Shown: piece after piece, positions 1 through 5,201 of the stretch
How the letters are laid out: each line of letters starts with the position of its first letter
Position numbering within the stretch: the first letter of the stretch is position 1
Source of the DNA: Actinotalea sp.
Lineage (GTDB): Bacteria > Actinomycetota > Actinomycetes > Actinomycetales > Cellulomonadaceae
Direction: 5' to 3'
DNA: 5,201 nucleotides
Assembly: GCA_014360395.1 (NCBI GenBank)
Contig: JACIXM010000280.1
Location: 1-5,201, forward strand
Translations under genes and position numbers: made by a program
Notes under the pieces: model-generated
What the model saw: the letters and a program-made list of their open reading frames with translations, nothing else
Database searches by the model: none
What the model was told of the DNA's origin: nothing

Positions 1-2141
1 TGGTGGAACGCCTCCAGGCCGACGACGGCCTCGACGCGCCGCGAGTCGGACCCGACGGACGACTCCCCCGTCAACGCGATGAGGCCGATCTGGCTCGAGT
101 GGTCCACGTGCGTGCCACCGCACAGCTCACGGGACCAGGGGCCGCCGATCTCGACCACGCGGACCTGCTCGTCGTAGGTCTCCCCGAACAGCGCGATCGC
201 GCCCCAGGCCTTGGCCTCCGGCAGCGACATGTACTGCCAGCGCACGCCGAGGTCCTCGCGGATGGCCTTGTTCGAGACCTCCTCGACCTCGCTGCGCGTG
301 GCCGCGGACAACGCCTGGTTCCAGGAGAAGTCCAGCCGCAGGTAGCCGGGCTTGTTGTAGGAGCCGGACTGCAGCGCGTTCGGGCCCAGGACCTCCCGCA
401 GCGCCGCGTGCACGACGTGCGTGCCCGAGTGCGCCTGCCGGGCGCCGCGGCGCCACTGCGGGTCGACCTGCGCGAGCACCTCCGCCCCGGAGGCCACCTC
501 GCCCTCGACGACCCGGACGGTGTGCACGACGAGCCCCTTGACCGGGCGCTGCACGTCGAGCACCTCCAGGCGTGCGCCGTCGGCGGTGATGACCCCCGCG
601 TCGGACTCCTGGCCGCCGGACTCGGCGTAGAACGGGGTGCGCTCCAGGACCAGCTCGACGGTGTCGCCCTCGGACGCGGCCGGCACCGCGACGCCGTCGC
701 GCAGCAGACCGCGGATCGTCGAGGACGTCGACAGCTCGCCGTACCCGGTGAACTCGGTGACGCCCTGGTCCCGCAGCTCCCGGTACGCCGTCGTCGCCGC
801 GGCCCCACCCTTCTTGGCCTTGGCGTCCGCGCGGGCGCGCTCGCGCTGGGCCTGCATGAGGTCGCGGAAGCCCTGCTCGTCGACCTTCAGGCCCTGCTCG
901 GCCGCCATCTCCAGCGTGAGGTCGATGGGGAAGCCGTAGGTGTCGTGCAGCGTGAACGCCTGCGCCCCGGCGAGCGTCGCCCCCCCGGAGGCCTTCACCT
1001 GCGCCACGGCGGTGTCGAGGATCGTCGTCCCGGCCACGAGGGTGCGGCGGAACGCCTCCTCCTCGGCGTACGCGGCGCGGGAGATCCGGTCGAAGTCGGT
1101 GGACAGCTCCGGGTAGGAGGCGCTCATCGCGTCGCGGGAGACCGGCAGGAGGTGCGGCAGCGCCGGCTCGTCGACGCCGAGCAGGCGCATCGCGCGCACC
1201 GAGCGGCGCAGCAGGCGGCGCAGCACGTACCCGCGACCCTCGTTCGACGGGGTGATCCCGTCGCCGATGAGCATGAGCGCGGACCGGACGTGGTCCGCGA
1301 CGACACGCATCCGGACGTCGTCGTCGCGGTCCGCTCCGTAGCGCCGGCCGGACATCTCCTGCGCGGCGGCGATGACCGGGAAGACCTCGTCGATCTCGTA
1401 CATGTTGTCGACGCCCTGCAGCAGGTACGCGACACGCTCCAGGCCCATGCCGGTGTCGATGTTCTTCTGCGCGAGGTCACCGGTGATCGTGAAGTCCTCC
1501 TTGGACCGCACGTCGTCGATGGCGTACTGCATGAAGACGAGGTTCCAGATCTCCAGGAACCGGTCCTCGTCGACGACCGGTCCGCCGTCCCGGCCGTGCG
1601 CCGGGCCGCGGTCGATGTAGATCTCCGAGCACGGGCCCGCCGGGCCGGGCTGGCCGGTGTGCCAGTAGTTGTCCTTCTTGCCGCGGCGCTGGATGCGCTC
1701 CTCCGGCAGTCCGGCGACCTTGCGCCACAGGCGGGCCGCCTCGTCGTCGTCGTGGTAGACGGTGACCCAGACCTTCTCGGGGTCGAAGCCGTAGAACCCG
1801 TCCGCCTGGGAGCCGGTCACCAGCTCCCAAGCGTACTCGATCGCCCCCTCCTTGAAGTAGTCCCCGAAGGAGAAGTTGCCGTTCATCTGGAAGAACGTGC
1901 CGTGGCGGGTGGTCTTGCCGACCTCGTCGATGTCGAGGGTCCGCACGCACTTCTGCACGCTCGTGGCGCGGTTCCACGGCGGGGTCTGCTGGCCGAGCAT
2001 GTAGGGGATGAACGGCACCATGCCGGCGATGGTGAACAGCGTCGAGGGGTCCGGCGAGACGAGCGAGGCGCTCGGCACGACGGCGTGGCCGCGCTCCTCG
2101 AAGTAGCTGAGCCAACGGCGTCGGATCTCGGCGGTCCGCAT
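1..2141 (-). CDS. alaS: Alanyl-tRNA synthetase, partial (C-terminus beyond the left edge)
   Basis: Charges tRNA-Ala with alanine in the cytoplasm using ATP, and hydrolyses mischarged Ser/Gly-tRNA-Ala in its editing domain. The reading frame opens at ATG 2141-2139 ([14 protein letters not shown]) and stays open to the window edge, giving 713 codons. A typical full protein is close to 880-900 residues, so the C-terminal C-Ala oligomerisation region is missing only because the window ends. Motif 2 of the class II catalytic core is seen around residues 60-95 (TRHGTFF at 78-84, NFSFGDYFK from 89), and motif 3 as GMGLER at 231-236. The editing domain carries HSGTH (H571, H575) and CGGTH (C674, H678), the complete zinc-binding set of the family; E. 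coli has H563, H567, C666 and H670, a constant offset of 8. A GAGGAC ribosome binding site precedes the ATG and fixes the start. It is the last visible gene of a run starting with the DUF948 gene. No frameshift or stop was found in the stretches I translated directly. Confidence 0.97.
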   Translation of the reverse strand, partial: MRTAEIRRRWLSYFEERGHAVVPSASLVSPDPSTLFTIAGMVPFIPYMLGQQTPPWNRATSVQKCVRTLDIDEVGKTTRHGTFFQMNGNFSFGDYFKEGAIEYAWELVTGSQADGFYGFDPEKVWVTVYHDDDEAARLWRKVAGLPEERIQRRGKKDNYWHTGQPGPAGPCSEIYIDRGPAHGRDGGPVVDEDRFLEIWNLVFMQYAIDDVRSKEDFTITGDLAQKNIDTGMGLERVAYLLQGVDNMYEIDEVFPVIAAAQEMSGRRYGADRDDDVRMRVVADHVRSALMLIGDGITPSNEGRGYVLRRLLRRSVRAMRLLGVDEPALPHLLPVSRDAMSASYPELSTDFDRISRAAYAEEEAFRRTLVAGTTILDTAVAQVKASGGATLAGAQAFTLHDTYGFPIDLTLEMAAEQGLKVDEQGFRDLMQAQRERARADAKAKKGGAAATTAYRELRDQGVTEFTGYGELSTSSTIRGLLRDGVAVPAASEGDTVELVLERTPFYAESGGQESDAGVITADGARLEVLDVQRPVKGLVVHTVRVVEGEVASGAEVLAQVDPQWRRGARQAHSGTHVVHAALREVLGPNALQSGSYNKPGYLRLDFSWNQALSAATRSEVEEVSNKAIREDLGVRWQYMSLPEAKAWGAIALFGETYDEQVRVVEIGGPWSRELCGGTHVDHSSQIGLIALTGESSVGSDSRRVEAVVGLEAFH

Positions 2142-2260
2142 GGTGTCCTCACGTGTGTCGCGGCCCGGGGGGCGCGCTCGGTCGATCGTCGGGTGGGCCG
2201 CACGGCCCGGTGCACAGTGTGCGCTGCGAGCCTGGGTGCGGCCCGCCGGGTCGGACCCGG
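2142..2260 (-). other. Intergenic leader before alaS with several small inverted repeats
   Basis: This 119-nt gap separates the DUF6167-like stop from the alaS start. It holds a perfect 6-bp hairpin directly after the upstream stop (ccgggt 2246-2251 with acccgg 2255-2260, 3-nt loop), an 11-bp near-palindrome GCACAGTGTGC (2212-2222), and a local 6-bp hairpin (gggccg 2195-2200 with cggccc 2203-2208). A 9-bp pairing of gtgcggccc (2236-2244) with gggccgcac (2195-2203) would compete with the local hairpin. No hairpin is followed by a T-tract on the minus strand, and I see no T-box consensus. At this GC content such pairings can arise by chance. I see no convincing promoter here, so alaS is probably co-transcribed with the genes upstream. 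Confidence 0.35.
2145..2150 (-). promoter_or_regulatory. Ribosome binding site of alaS
   Basis: On the minus strand GAGGAC lies 3 nt upstream of the ATG at 2141, with the AGGA core about 4-5 nt away. This is a close but workable spacing and supports the chosen start, which also matches the usual N-terminus of the family. Confidence 0.7.
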
Positions 2261-2632
2261 TCAGAAGTCGTACAGGGGCTCGTCGTCGTCCACACGGCCG
2301 GTCGGCCGGGCCGAGCGCCCGGCGCCCGCGGCCGACGACGGCGTCGCGGCCTCCCAGGCGTCGCGCTCGCGCCGGCCCCGGCCGAACACCGCGTGCGGGT
2401 CGCCGTCCTCGGGGGTGACCAGGAGCGTCGTCAGCAGCTCCTGCTCGCGCTCGGCCCGCGCGGCCCGGAAGCGCTCCAGGGCGTTGCCCATGGCCTGCGT
2501 GGTCCGCTCCCCCGCGACCTCGACCCGCTCGGCCACACCGGCGGGCGTGTAGCGGCGGGCGGTCTCCTCCAGCCGGCGCGCGACGACGACGGCACCCGCC
2601 GCGCCGACCGCCACCCAGAACAGGCGGCGCAT
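2261..2632 (-). CDS. Small DUF6167-like membrane protein
   Basis: A 123-residue protein of unknown function. Residues 4-18 form a short hydrophobic segment after an MRR start, so it is probably anchored in the membrane by its N-terminus. Residues about 19-75 are charged and helical in character, with many Arg and Glu ([13 protein letters not shown]), and may form an amphipathic or coiled-coil helix. The last 40 residues are Gly/Ala/Ser/Arg-rich and end in the acidic stretch DDDEPLYDF, which looks disordered. Small proteins of this shape sit between a DUF948 gene and alaS in many actinobacteria, and DUF6167 is my recollection of the family name. The ATG at 2632-2630 shares one base with the TGA of the DUF948 gene (TGATG), which indicates translational coupling. 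An AGAAGG about 10 nt upstream, inside the previous gene, could serve as the ribosome binding site. The function is unknown; a role with its DUF948 neighbour at the membrane is only inferred from context. Confidence 0.85.
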   Translation of the reverse strand: MRRLFWVAVGAAGAVVVARRLEETARRYTPAGVAERVEVAGERTTQAMGNALERFRAARAEREQELLTTLLVTPEDGDPHAVFGRGRRERDAWEAATPSSAAGAGRSARPTGRVDDDEPLYDF

Positions 2633-2994
2633 CAGCGGCGGACCTTCTCGGTGAGCCCGGACATCGCCTGACGCACGCCGTAGCTGAAGGCCGCCAGCTT
2701 GATCAGCGGGCCGCCGACGGTGGCGGAGACGAGCGCCGTCAGCGCGCTCACGTTCTGGCTGATCTCGGCGGCCGAGGTCGTCATGGTGTCGACCTTCATC
2801 AGCTGCGCGTTGGTGGTGGCGACCGTCGTGGTCGCCTCGTCCAGCACCGGCACGGCGTGCGCGGTGACGTCCTTGACCGACTGCGTCGCCGCGTCGAACA
2901 CCTTGCCCAGCTTGATGAGCGGCAGGGCGAGGAAGCCCACGAGGGCGACGAACGCGATGGCAGCGATGAGACCTGCGACGTCTCCGAGCGACAT
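2632..2994 (-). CDS. DUF948 family single-pass membrane protein
   Basis: A 120-residue protein matching the pattern of the DUF948 family: one N-terminal transmembrane helix (about residues 5-27, rich in Ala, Val, Leu and Ile) followed by a helical, Thr/Ala/Val-rich region that looks like repeated short amphipathic turns ([19 protein letters not shown]), then [17 protein letters not shown] near the C-terminus. That last stretch is typical of the actinobacterial members. The family resembles the membrane-bound, methyl-accepting-like helical proteins in architecture, but no enzymatic motif is present and the function is not known. The start ATG 2994-2992 has AAAGG 8 nt upstream (minus strand), a good ribosome binding site. 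It is the first gene after the rpsD terminator and appears to lead the unit DUF948 - DUF6167-like - alaS. Its stop overlaps the next start by one base. Confidence 0.9.
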   Translation of the reverse strand: MSLGDVAGLIAAIAFVALVGFLALPLIKLGKVFDAATQSVKDVTAHAVPVLDEATTTVATTNAQLMKVDTMTTSAAEISQNVSALTALVSATVGGPLIKLAAFSYGVRQAMSGLTEKVRR

Positions 2995-3030
2995 CTGGGT
3001 GGCCTTTCTGCGGGGGTGGACAGCGGTCCG

Positions 3031-3036
3031 ACCCTA
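3031..3036 (-). promoter_or_regulatory. Candidate -10 box for the DUF948-alaS unit
   Basis: On the minus strand TAGGGT fits the actinobacterial TANNNT -10 pattern and would give a 5' leader of about 30 nt before the DUF948 start. No recognisable TTGAC-type -35 lies 16-19 bp upstream. The position, between the rpsD terminator and the first gene of the next unit, is what makes it plausible. This is a weak call. Confidence 0.3.
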
Positions 3037-3117
3037 CCGGGCGGGAGTACCGGTCCGGCCGGCTGGCGACGCGGTGCGCGCGGGTCGGCGCGGCGTCGTC
3101 GTCGGCCGGGTACGAGA

Positions 3118-3160
3118 ACGCCCCGCAGCCGTGCGACGAGGTGTCGTGGCTGCGGGGCGT
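3118..3160 (-). terminator. Hairpin terminator of rpsD
   Basis: A perfect 13-bp inverted repeat, acgccccgcagcc (3118-3130) with ggctgcggggcgt (3148-3160), starts 10 nt after the rpsD stop codon. The 17-nt interior can form a further short stem (3134-3137 with 3143-3146). On the minus strand the stem is followed by TCTCGTACC, so there is only a poor U-tract. Strong GC-rich stems without a U-run are common at actinobacterial gene ends. It separates rpsD from the DUF948 gene. Confidence 0.8.
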
Positions 3161-3170
3161 CCCGGGTGGA

Positions 3171-3797
3171 TCAGCGCGAGTAGTACTCGACGACGAGCTG
3201 GACCTCGCAGGTCACCGGGACCTCGGCGCGCTTCGGGCGGCGCGTCAGCACGGCGCTCAGCTTCTCCAGCTGGACGTCCAGGTAGCCCGGGACGGCCGGC
3301 AGGACGTCGCGGTGGGCACCCGCCGCGGCGACGCGGAACTGGTCGCTGGTCTGGCTGCGCGGCTTGATCTGCAGCGTCTGGCCCGGCTTCACCTTGAAGG
3401 ACGGGCGGTCGACGATCTTGCCGTCCACGAGGACGTGGCGGTGCACGACGACCTGGCGGGCCTGGAGGATCGTGCGGGCGAAGCCGGCACGCAGGACGAG
3501 CGCGTCCAGACGGGTCTCGAGGTTCTCCACCAGCGCCTCACCGGTCAGGCCGGGGGTCTTGCGGGCCTCCTCGAAGGCGCGGGCGAGCTGCTTCTCCCGC
3601 AGGCCGTACTGGGCGCGCAGGCGCTGCTTCTCCCGCAGACGGACGGCGTAGTCCGACTCGGTGCGGCGACGGGCGCGGCCGTGCTCACCGGGCGGGTAGG
3701 GGCGCTTCTCGAAGTGGCGGACCGCCTTGGGCGTGAGGGCCAGGCCGAGGGCCCGGGACAGACGCACCTGGCGGCGCGAGCGAGTCACAGAGGACAC
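3171..3797 (-). CDS. rpsD: 30S ribosomal protein S4
   Basis: A primary 16S rRNA-binding protein that nucleates assembly of the 30S body. At 208 residues it has the usual length. The N-terminal S4 domain (about 5-95) contains SRALGLALTPKAV and the conserved RPYPPGEHG (32-40). The S4 RNA-binding domain (about 96-148) shows TRLDALVLRAGFA, ARQVVVHRHVLVDGK and VKPGQTL, and the protein ends in the typical VEYYSR. The N-terminal four-cysteine zinc site found in some S4 proteins is absent (the only cysteine is C197), so this is the zinc-independent form. The start is GTG at 3797-3795, supported by AGGAAG 7 nt upstream. A second GTG three codons later (3788-3786) is a less likely alternative. It is not in the classical alpha operon here but stands alone, with its own terminator and a candidate promoter, next to the DUF948-alaS cluster, as in other actinobacteria. 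Confidence 0.98.
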   Translation of the reverse strand: MSSVTRSRRQVRLSRALGLALTPKAVRHFEKRPYPPGEHGRARRRTESDYAVRLREKQRLRAQYGLREKQLARAFEEARKTPGLTGEALVENLETRLDALVLRAGFARTILQARQVVVHRHVLVDGKIVDRPSFKVKPGQTLQIKPRSQTSDQFRVAAAGAHRDVLPAVPGYLDVQLEKLSAVLTRRPKRAEVPVTCEVQLVVEYYSR

Positions 3798-3914
3798 AGA
3801 GAGACTTCCTGTCGTTGTCGTGGCACGACCCGCAGCGGGTGTGTTCCCGGCGGGTGTGGGACCAACCTTCGTGGTGCGGCTGAGGTCCCCAGGGTCGCCC
3901 GGCGAGCGGGCAAC
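3798..3914 (-). other. rpsD 5' leader with competing small hairpins
   Basis: If the candidate promoter at 3921-3951 is correct, the rpsD mRNA has a leader of about 115 nt. Two short hairpins lie just upstream of the ribosome binding site: acccg/cgggt (3828-3832 with 3836-3840, 3-nt loop) and gtcgt/acgac (3817-3821 with 3825-3829, 3-nt loop). They share bases 3828-3829, so only one can form at a time. A 9-bp direct repeat gcgggtgtg occurs at 3835-3843 and 3850-3858. S4 is a known translational autorepressor in E. coli and B. subtilis, so a regulatory leader is reasonable, but this sequence does not resemble a leader motif I know. The function is not established. Confidence 0.35.
3805..3810 (-). 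promoter_or_regulatory. Ribosome binding site of rpsD
   Basis: AGGAAG on the minus strand, 7 nt before the GTG start at 3797. It favours this GTG over the in-frame GTG at 3788, which would have a spacing of 16 nt. Confidence 0.75.
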
Positions 3915-3920
3915 CCGAGA

Positions 3921-3951
3921 ACTCTACCTCAGCCCCCGTCCCACCTCCGAA
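3921..3951 (-). promoter_or_regulatory. Candidate rpsD promoter
   Basis: On the minus strand TAGAGT (3926-3921) fits the TANNNT -10 pattern. TTCGGA (3951-3946) is a possible -35 at a spacing of 19 bp, slightly long and only partly like TTGACA. It is the best sigma-70-like match I found between the nuclease pseudogene and rpsD, and lies downstream of the palindrome at 4001-4054. Confidence 0.4.
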
Positions 3952-4000
3952 CAGCCCGCACCCCCTCCCACGCCGCGAGCCCCGACCGCAACCCGGCCCC

Positions 4001-4054
4001 GGGCAGATTCCTCTGTTCTCGCCCTCCTGAGGGCCGGAACCGAGGAATCTGCCC
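4001..4054. repeat. 54-bp imperfect palindrome, copy A
   Basis: The outer arms are a perfect 13-bp inverted repeat, gggcagattcctc (4001-4013) with gaggaatctgccc (4042-4054). Inside, gttc (4015-4018) pairs with gaac (4037-4040) and gccct (4021-4025) with agggc (4030-4034), leaving a 4-nt loop and two single mismatches. The whole 54 bp can therefore fold into one long hairpin. It lies 52 bp beyond the natural stop of the nuclease pseudogene and about 50 bp upstream of the candidate rpsD -35. No T-run follows on either strand, so a classical intrinsic terminator is uncertain, although it may still stop or insulate transcription. It is clearly related to copy B at 5139-5192. Confidence 0.85.
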
Positions 4055-4106
4055 GTCGCGGCGGCGGACGTGGTGGAGGTCTGCGAGATCGGCCGCGCTG
4101 GAACCG

Positions 4107-5012
4107 TCAACCGGGGCCGCACGTGGTGGTCGCGGTGCGGATGACGTCAAGGACCGCCCCGGGCCGTTCGGTGAGGTCCGCCCACGTGAACCGGAGGACG
4201 GTGTAGCCGGCGGCGACGAGTCGGTTCTGCTTGGTCCGATCTGCCTGGAACGCCGACCGGGAGTGATACGCCTAGCCATCGACCTCGATGACGACCTTCG
4301 ATGCTGGGAAGAGGACGTCGACCCTGCCGATGAGGCCGTCGCCGTCGTGCACCTGCACGTCGGCCTCCCATCCGCGGAGCCGATCACGCTCGAGGAGCCG
4401 GTGCAGCCGGCGCTCCCCAGCGCTGAGGGCACCCCGATCGACGTCGGCGAGCGCCCGACGAAGCGCACGCGTCCCCCACGCGGGGCTGCGCGCGTCGATG
4501 GCCCGAGCGAGCAGATCCGCGGTGACGATCTCGCGGGTGGCTGCCCAGGTCACGAGGCGGTCCGCGTCTTCTCGGGACAAGCGGCCCAGGCAGTCCAGCA
4601 CGGTGCGACTGGGCGTGGTGACGGCACCAGCGCCGACAGGCACGACGTCGTCGGGTCCGAGGGGGATCTCGTGCGGGACCATGCCCGGCCGAGCATGCCG
4701 CCGGCGCAGGACCACCGCATGGAAGAGACCGTCCGCGGGCACAGGGAGGCTGTGGAACGCAGCCGCCGTCGCGAAGGCGGCGACGGCCCCGGGCCACGTC
4801 AGACAGCCCGCTTGCACGAGGCGGCCAGGTGTGACGGCGAGACCCCGACGCGTGAGACCGACGCCGATGACCCGCCGCCAGCTCCCCTCCTCGCGGAACC
4901 GCCGTACCTGCTTCGGCGTCGCACCGGCGCGGATCGCCTGGGCTGCGGTGAAGACGCCGTCCTGCCGCCACGCGACCTCGGGAACCCAGTGCAGCGGCAG
5001 CCGTGTCGTCAC
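4107..5012 (-). pseudogene. AbiEi-like winged-helix / DUF559 nuclease-fold protein, interrupted by one in-frame TAG
   Basis: From GTG 5012-5010 the frame encodes 246 residues, meets TAG at 4274-4272, then continues in the same frame for 54 more codons to TGA at 4109-4107, giving about 301 codons, the usual family length. Residues about 10-55 (WRQDGVFTAAQAIRAGATPKQ) resemble the N-terminal winged helix of AbiEi-type antitoxins. The middle has the typical TTPSRTVLDCLGRL. The C-terminal part is a DUF559/Vsr-like PD-(D/E)XK fold, with E200 (SAGERRL), D232 (RVDVLFP), E243 and D245 (VIEVDG) as putative active-site residues. After the TAG come AYHSRSAFQADRTKQN and GYTVLRFTWADL, hallmark DUF559 sequence. 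The TAG sits where relatives, as I remember them, often have Trp or Arg (DGWAYH), so a single TGG to TAG change would explain it. A truncated product would keep the acidic residues but lose the last strand and helices. No toxin partner (AbiEii nucleotidyltransferase) is adjacent. The start is uncertain: it was chosen to match the family N-terminus, but its ribosome binding site is poor. Alternatives are a sequencing error, readthrough, or a functional short form. Confidence 0.8.
4272..4274 (-). other. Premature amber codon in the nuclease domain
   Basis: Plus-strand cta, read as TAG on the minus strand, follows directly after VVIEVDG. Family-like sequence resumes at the next codon in the same frame, so this is a nonsense substitution (or sequence error), not a frameshift. 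Confidence 0.85.
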
Positions 5013-5138
5013 GGGTGGACGGTTCCGGCCCGTGGAGCGCTTCCGCAGGGGAGACCCCTTCACCCTGTGGACACCGCGGCCGTCCGCCGACCTCCAGAAC
5101 CGTCGCACCGCCAGGGCCGCCGTCGCGACCGAGCCCGA
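5013..5138 (-). other. Upstream region of the nuclease pseudogene, no gene seen
   Basis: The nuclease frame is open through this stretch and extends to an ATG at 5174. The extra 54 residues are Arg/Pro/Ser-rich, do not resemble the family, and their first codons would be encoded by the palindrome at 5139-5192, so I treat the region as non-coding. A GGAGG on the minus strand (5095-5091) is too far from the in-frame GTGs at 5063 and 5012 to act as a clear ribosome binding site. I found no convincing -10 box. Confidence 0.5.
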
Positions 5139-5192
5139 GGGCCATTTCCGCGCTTTGTGCCCGCCGGAGGGCACAAAGCGCGGAATCTGCCC
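5139..5192. repeat. 54-bp imperfect palindrome, copy B
   Basis: The core is a perfect 17-bp inverted repeat, ttccgcgctttgtgccc (5146-5162) with gggcacaaagcgcggaa (5169-5185), around a 6-nt loop. Outside a 3x3 mismatch (5143-5145 against 5186-5188), gggc (5139-5142) pairs with gccc (5189-5192). The right end ggaatctgccc (5182-5192) is identical to the right end of copy A. The left arm has drifted (gggccatttcc against gggcagattcc). It lies about 126 bp upstream of the chosen start of the nuclease pseudogene and 9 bp from the window edge, so it could also mark the end of a gene outside the window. Confidence 0.85.
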
Positions 5193-5201
5193 CCGCGGGG
5201 C

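Noticed and set aside
2142..2260. T-box riboswitch ahead of alaS
   Set aside because: No T-box AGGGTGGNACCGCG-like consensus and no downstream terminator with a U-tract are present on the minus strand.
3..2552. Very long open frame (849 codons) on the plus strand covering alaS and the DUF6167-like gene
   Set aside because: It is antisense to a fully recognisable alaS. The Arg/Val/Leu/Asp-rich low-complexity translation matches no family and is expected opposite a GC-rich gene.
3685..4122. Minus-strand open frame across the rpsD leader and palindrome A
   Set aside because: It overlaps the rpsD start out of frame, has low-complexity composition and no recognisable domain; the region is better explained as promoter, leader and repeat.
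4107..5012. Two-gene AbiE toxin-antitoxin system
   Set aside because: Only an AbiEi-like winged-helix protein is present. No AbiEii nucleotidyltransferase lies downstream, where rpsD follows; a partner upstream cannot be excluded because the window ends.
4384..5145. Second minus-strand open frame of 253 codons overlapping the nuclease gene
   Set aside because: It is a frame-shifted, Arg/Gly/Pro-rich reading of the same DNA; the AbiEi/DUF559 motifs are all in the other frame.
5013..5174. N-terminal extension of the nuclease gene starting at ATG 5174
   Set aside because: The first codons lie inside palindrome copy B, the extra 54 residues do not resemble the family, and the winged-helix domain starts naturally soon after the GTG at 5012.
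4001..5192. Complete insertion sequence with terminal inverted repeats
   Set aside because: No transposase is encoded, each palindrome is self-complementary rather than the pair forming a simple inverted repeat, and no target-site duplication is visible outside the two copies.

Overview
The window is very GC-rich, with short intergenic gaps, a GTG start and AGGA-type ribosome binding sites. Its gene order, rpsD - DUF948 - DUF6167-like - alaS, is a conserved actinobacterial arrangement. The cysteine-poor S4 protein and the overall protein style suggest an actinomycete, possibly of the Cellulomonas type (order Micrococcales). The genus is an inference. Every gene I can support lies on the minus strand, so transcription runs from the right edge towards the left edge.

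Right part (about 4000-5201): an accessory segment. It holds a winged-helix plus DUF559/Vsr-like nuclease gene of the AbiEi-antitoxin-like class (4107-5012). A single in-frame TAG interrupts it inside the nuclease domain, and the reading frame then continues with clear family sequence to its natural stop. The gene is bracketed by two imperfect palindromes (4001-4054 and 5139-5192). Both are exactly 54 bp, align without gaps at 38 of 54 positions, share an 11-bp end, and differ at several paired positions by compensatory changes. I consider this bracketed nuclease unit the most interesting item in the window.

Middle (3118-3951): rpsD (ribosomal protein S4) with a GTG start, a good ribosome binding site, a candidate promoter, a leader of about 115 nt with small competing hairpins, and a strong 13-bp-stem hairpin terminator directly after its stop codon.

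Left part (1-2994): a probable operon of a one-helix DUF948 membrane protein, a DUF6167-like small membrane protein whose start overlaps the previous stop by one base, and alaS (alanyl-tRNA synthetase). alaS runs off the left edge after 713 complete codons. The class II catalytic motifs and the complete editing-site zinc ligands are visible, but the C-terminal domain is outside the window. The genes around the accessory segment are housekeeping translation genes, so the right part looks like an insertion or variable spot upstream of a conserved translation cluster.
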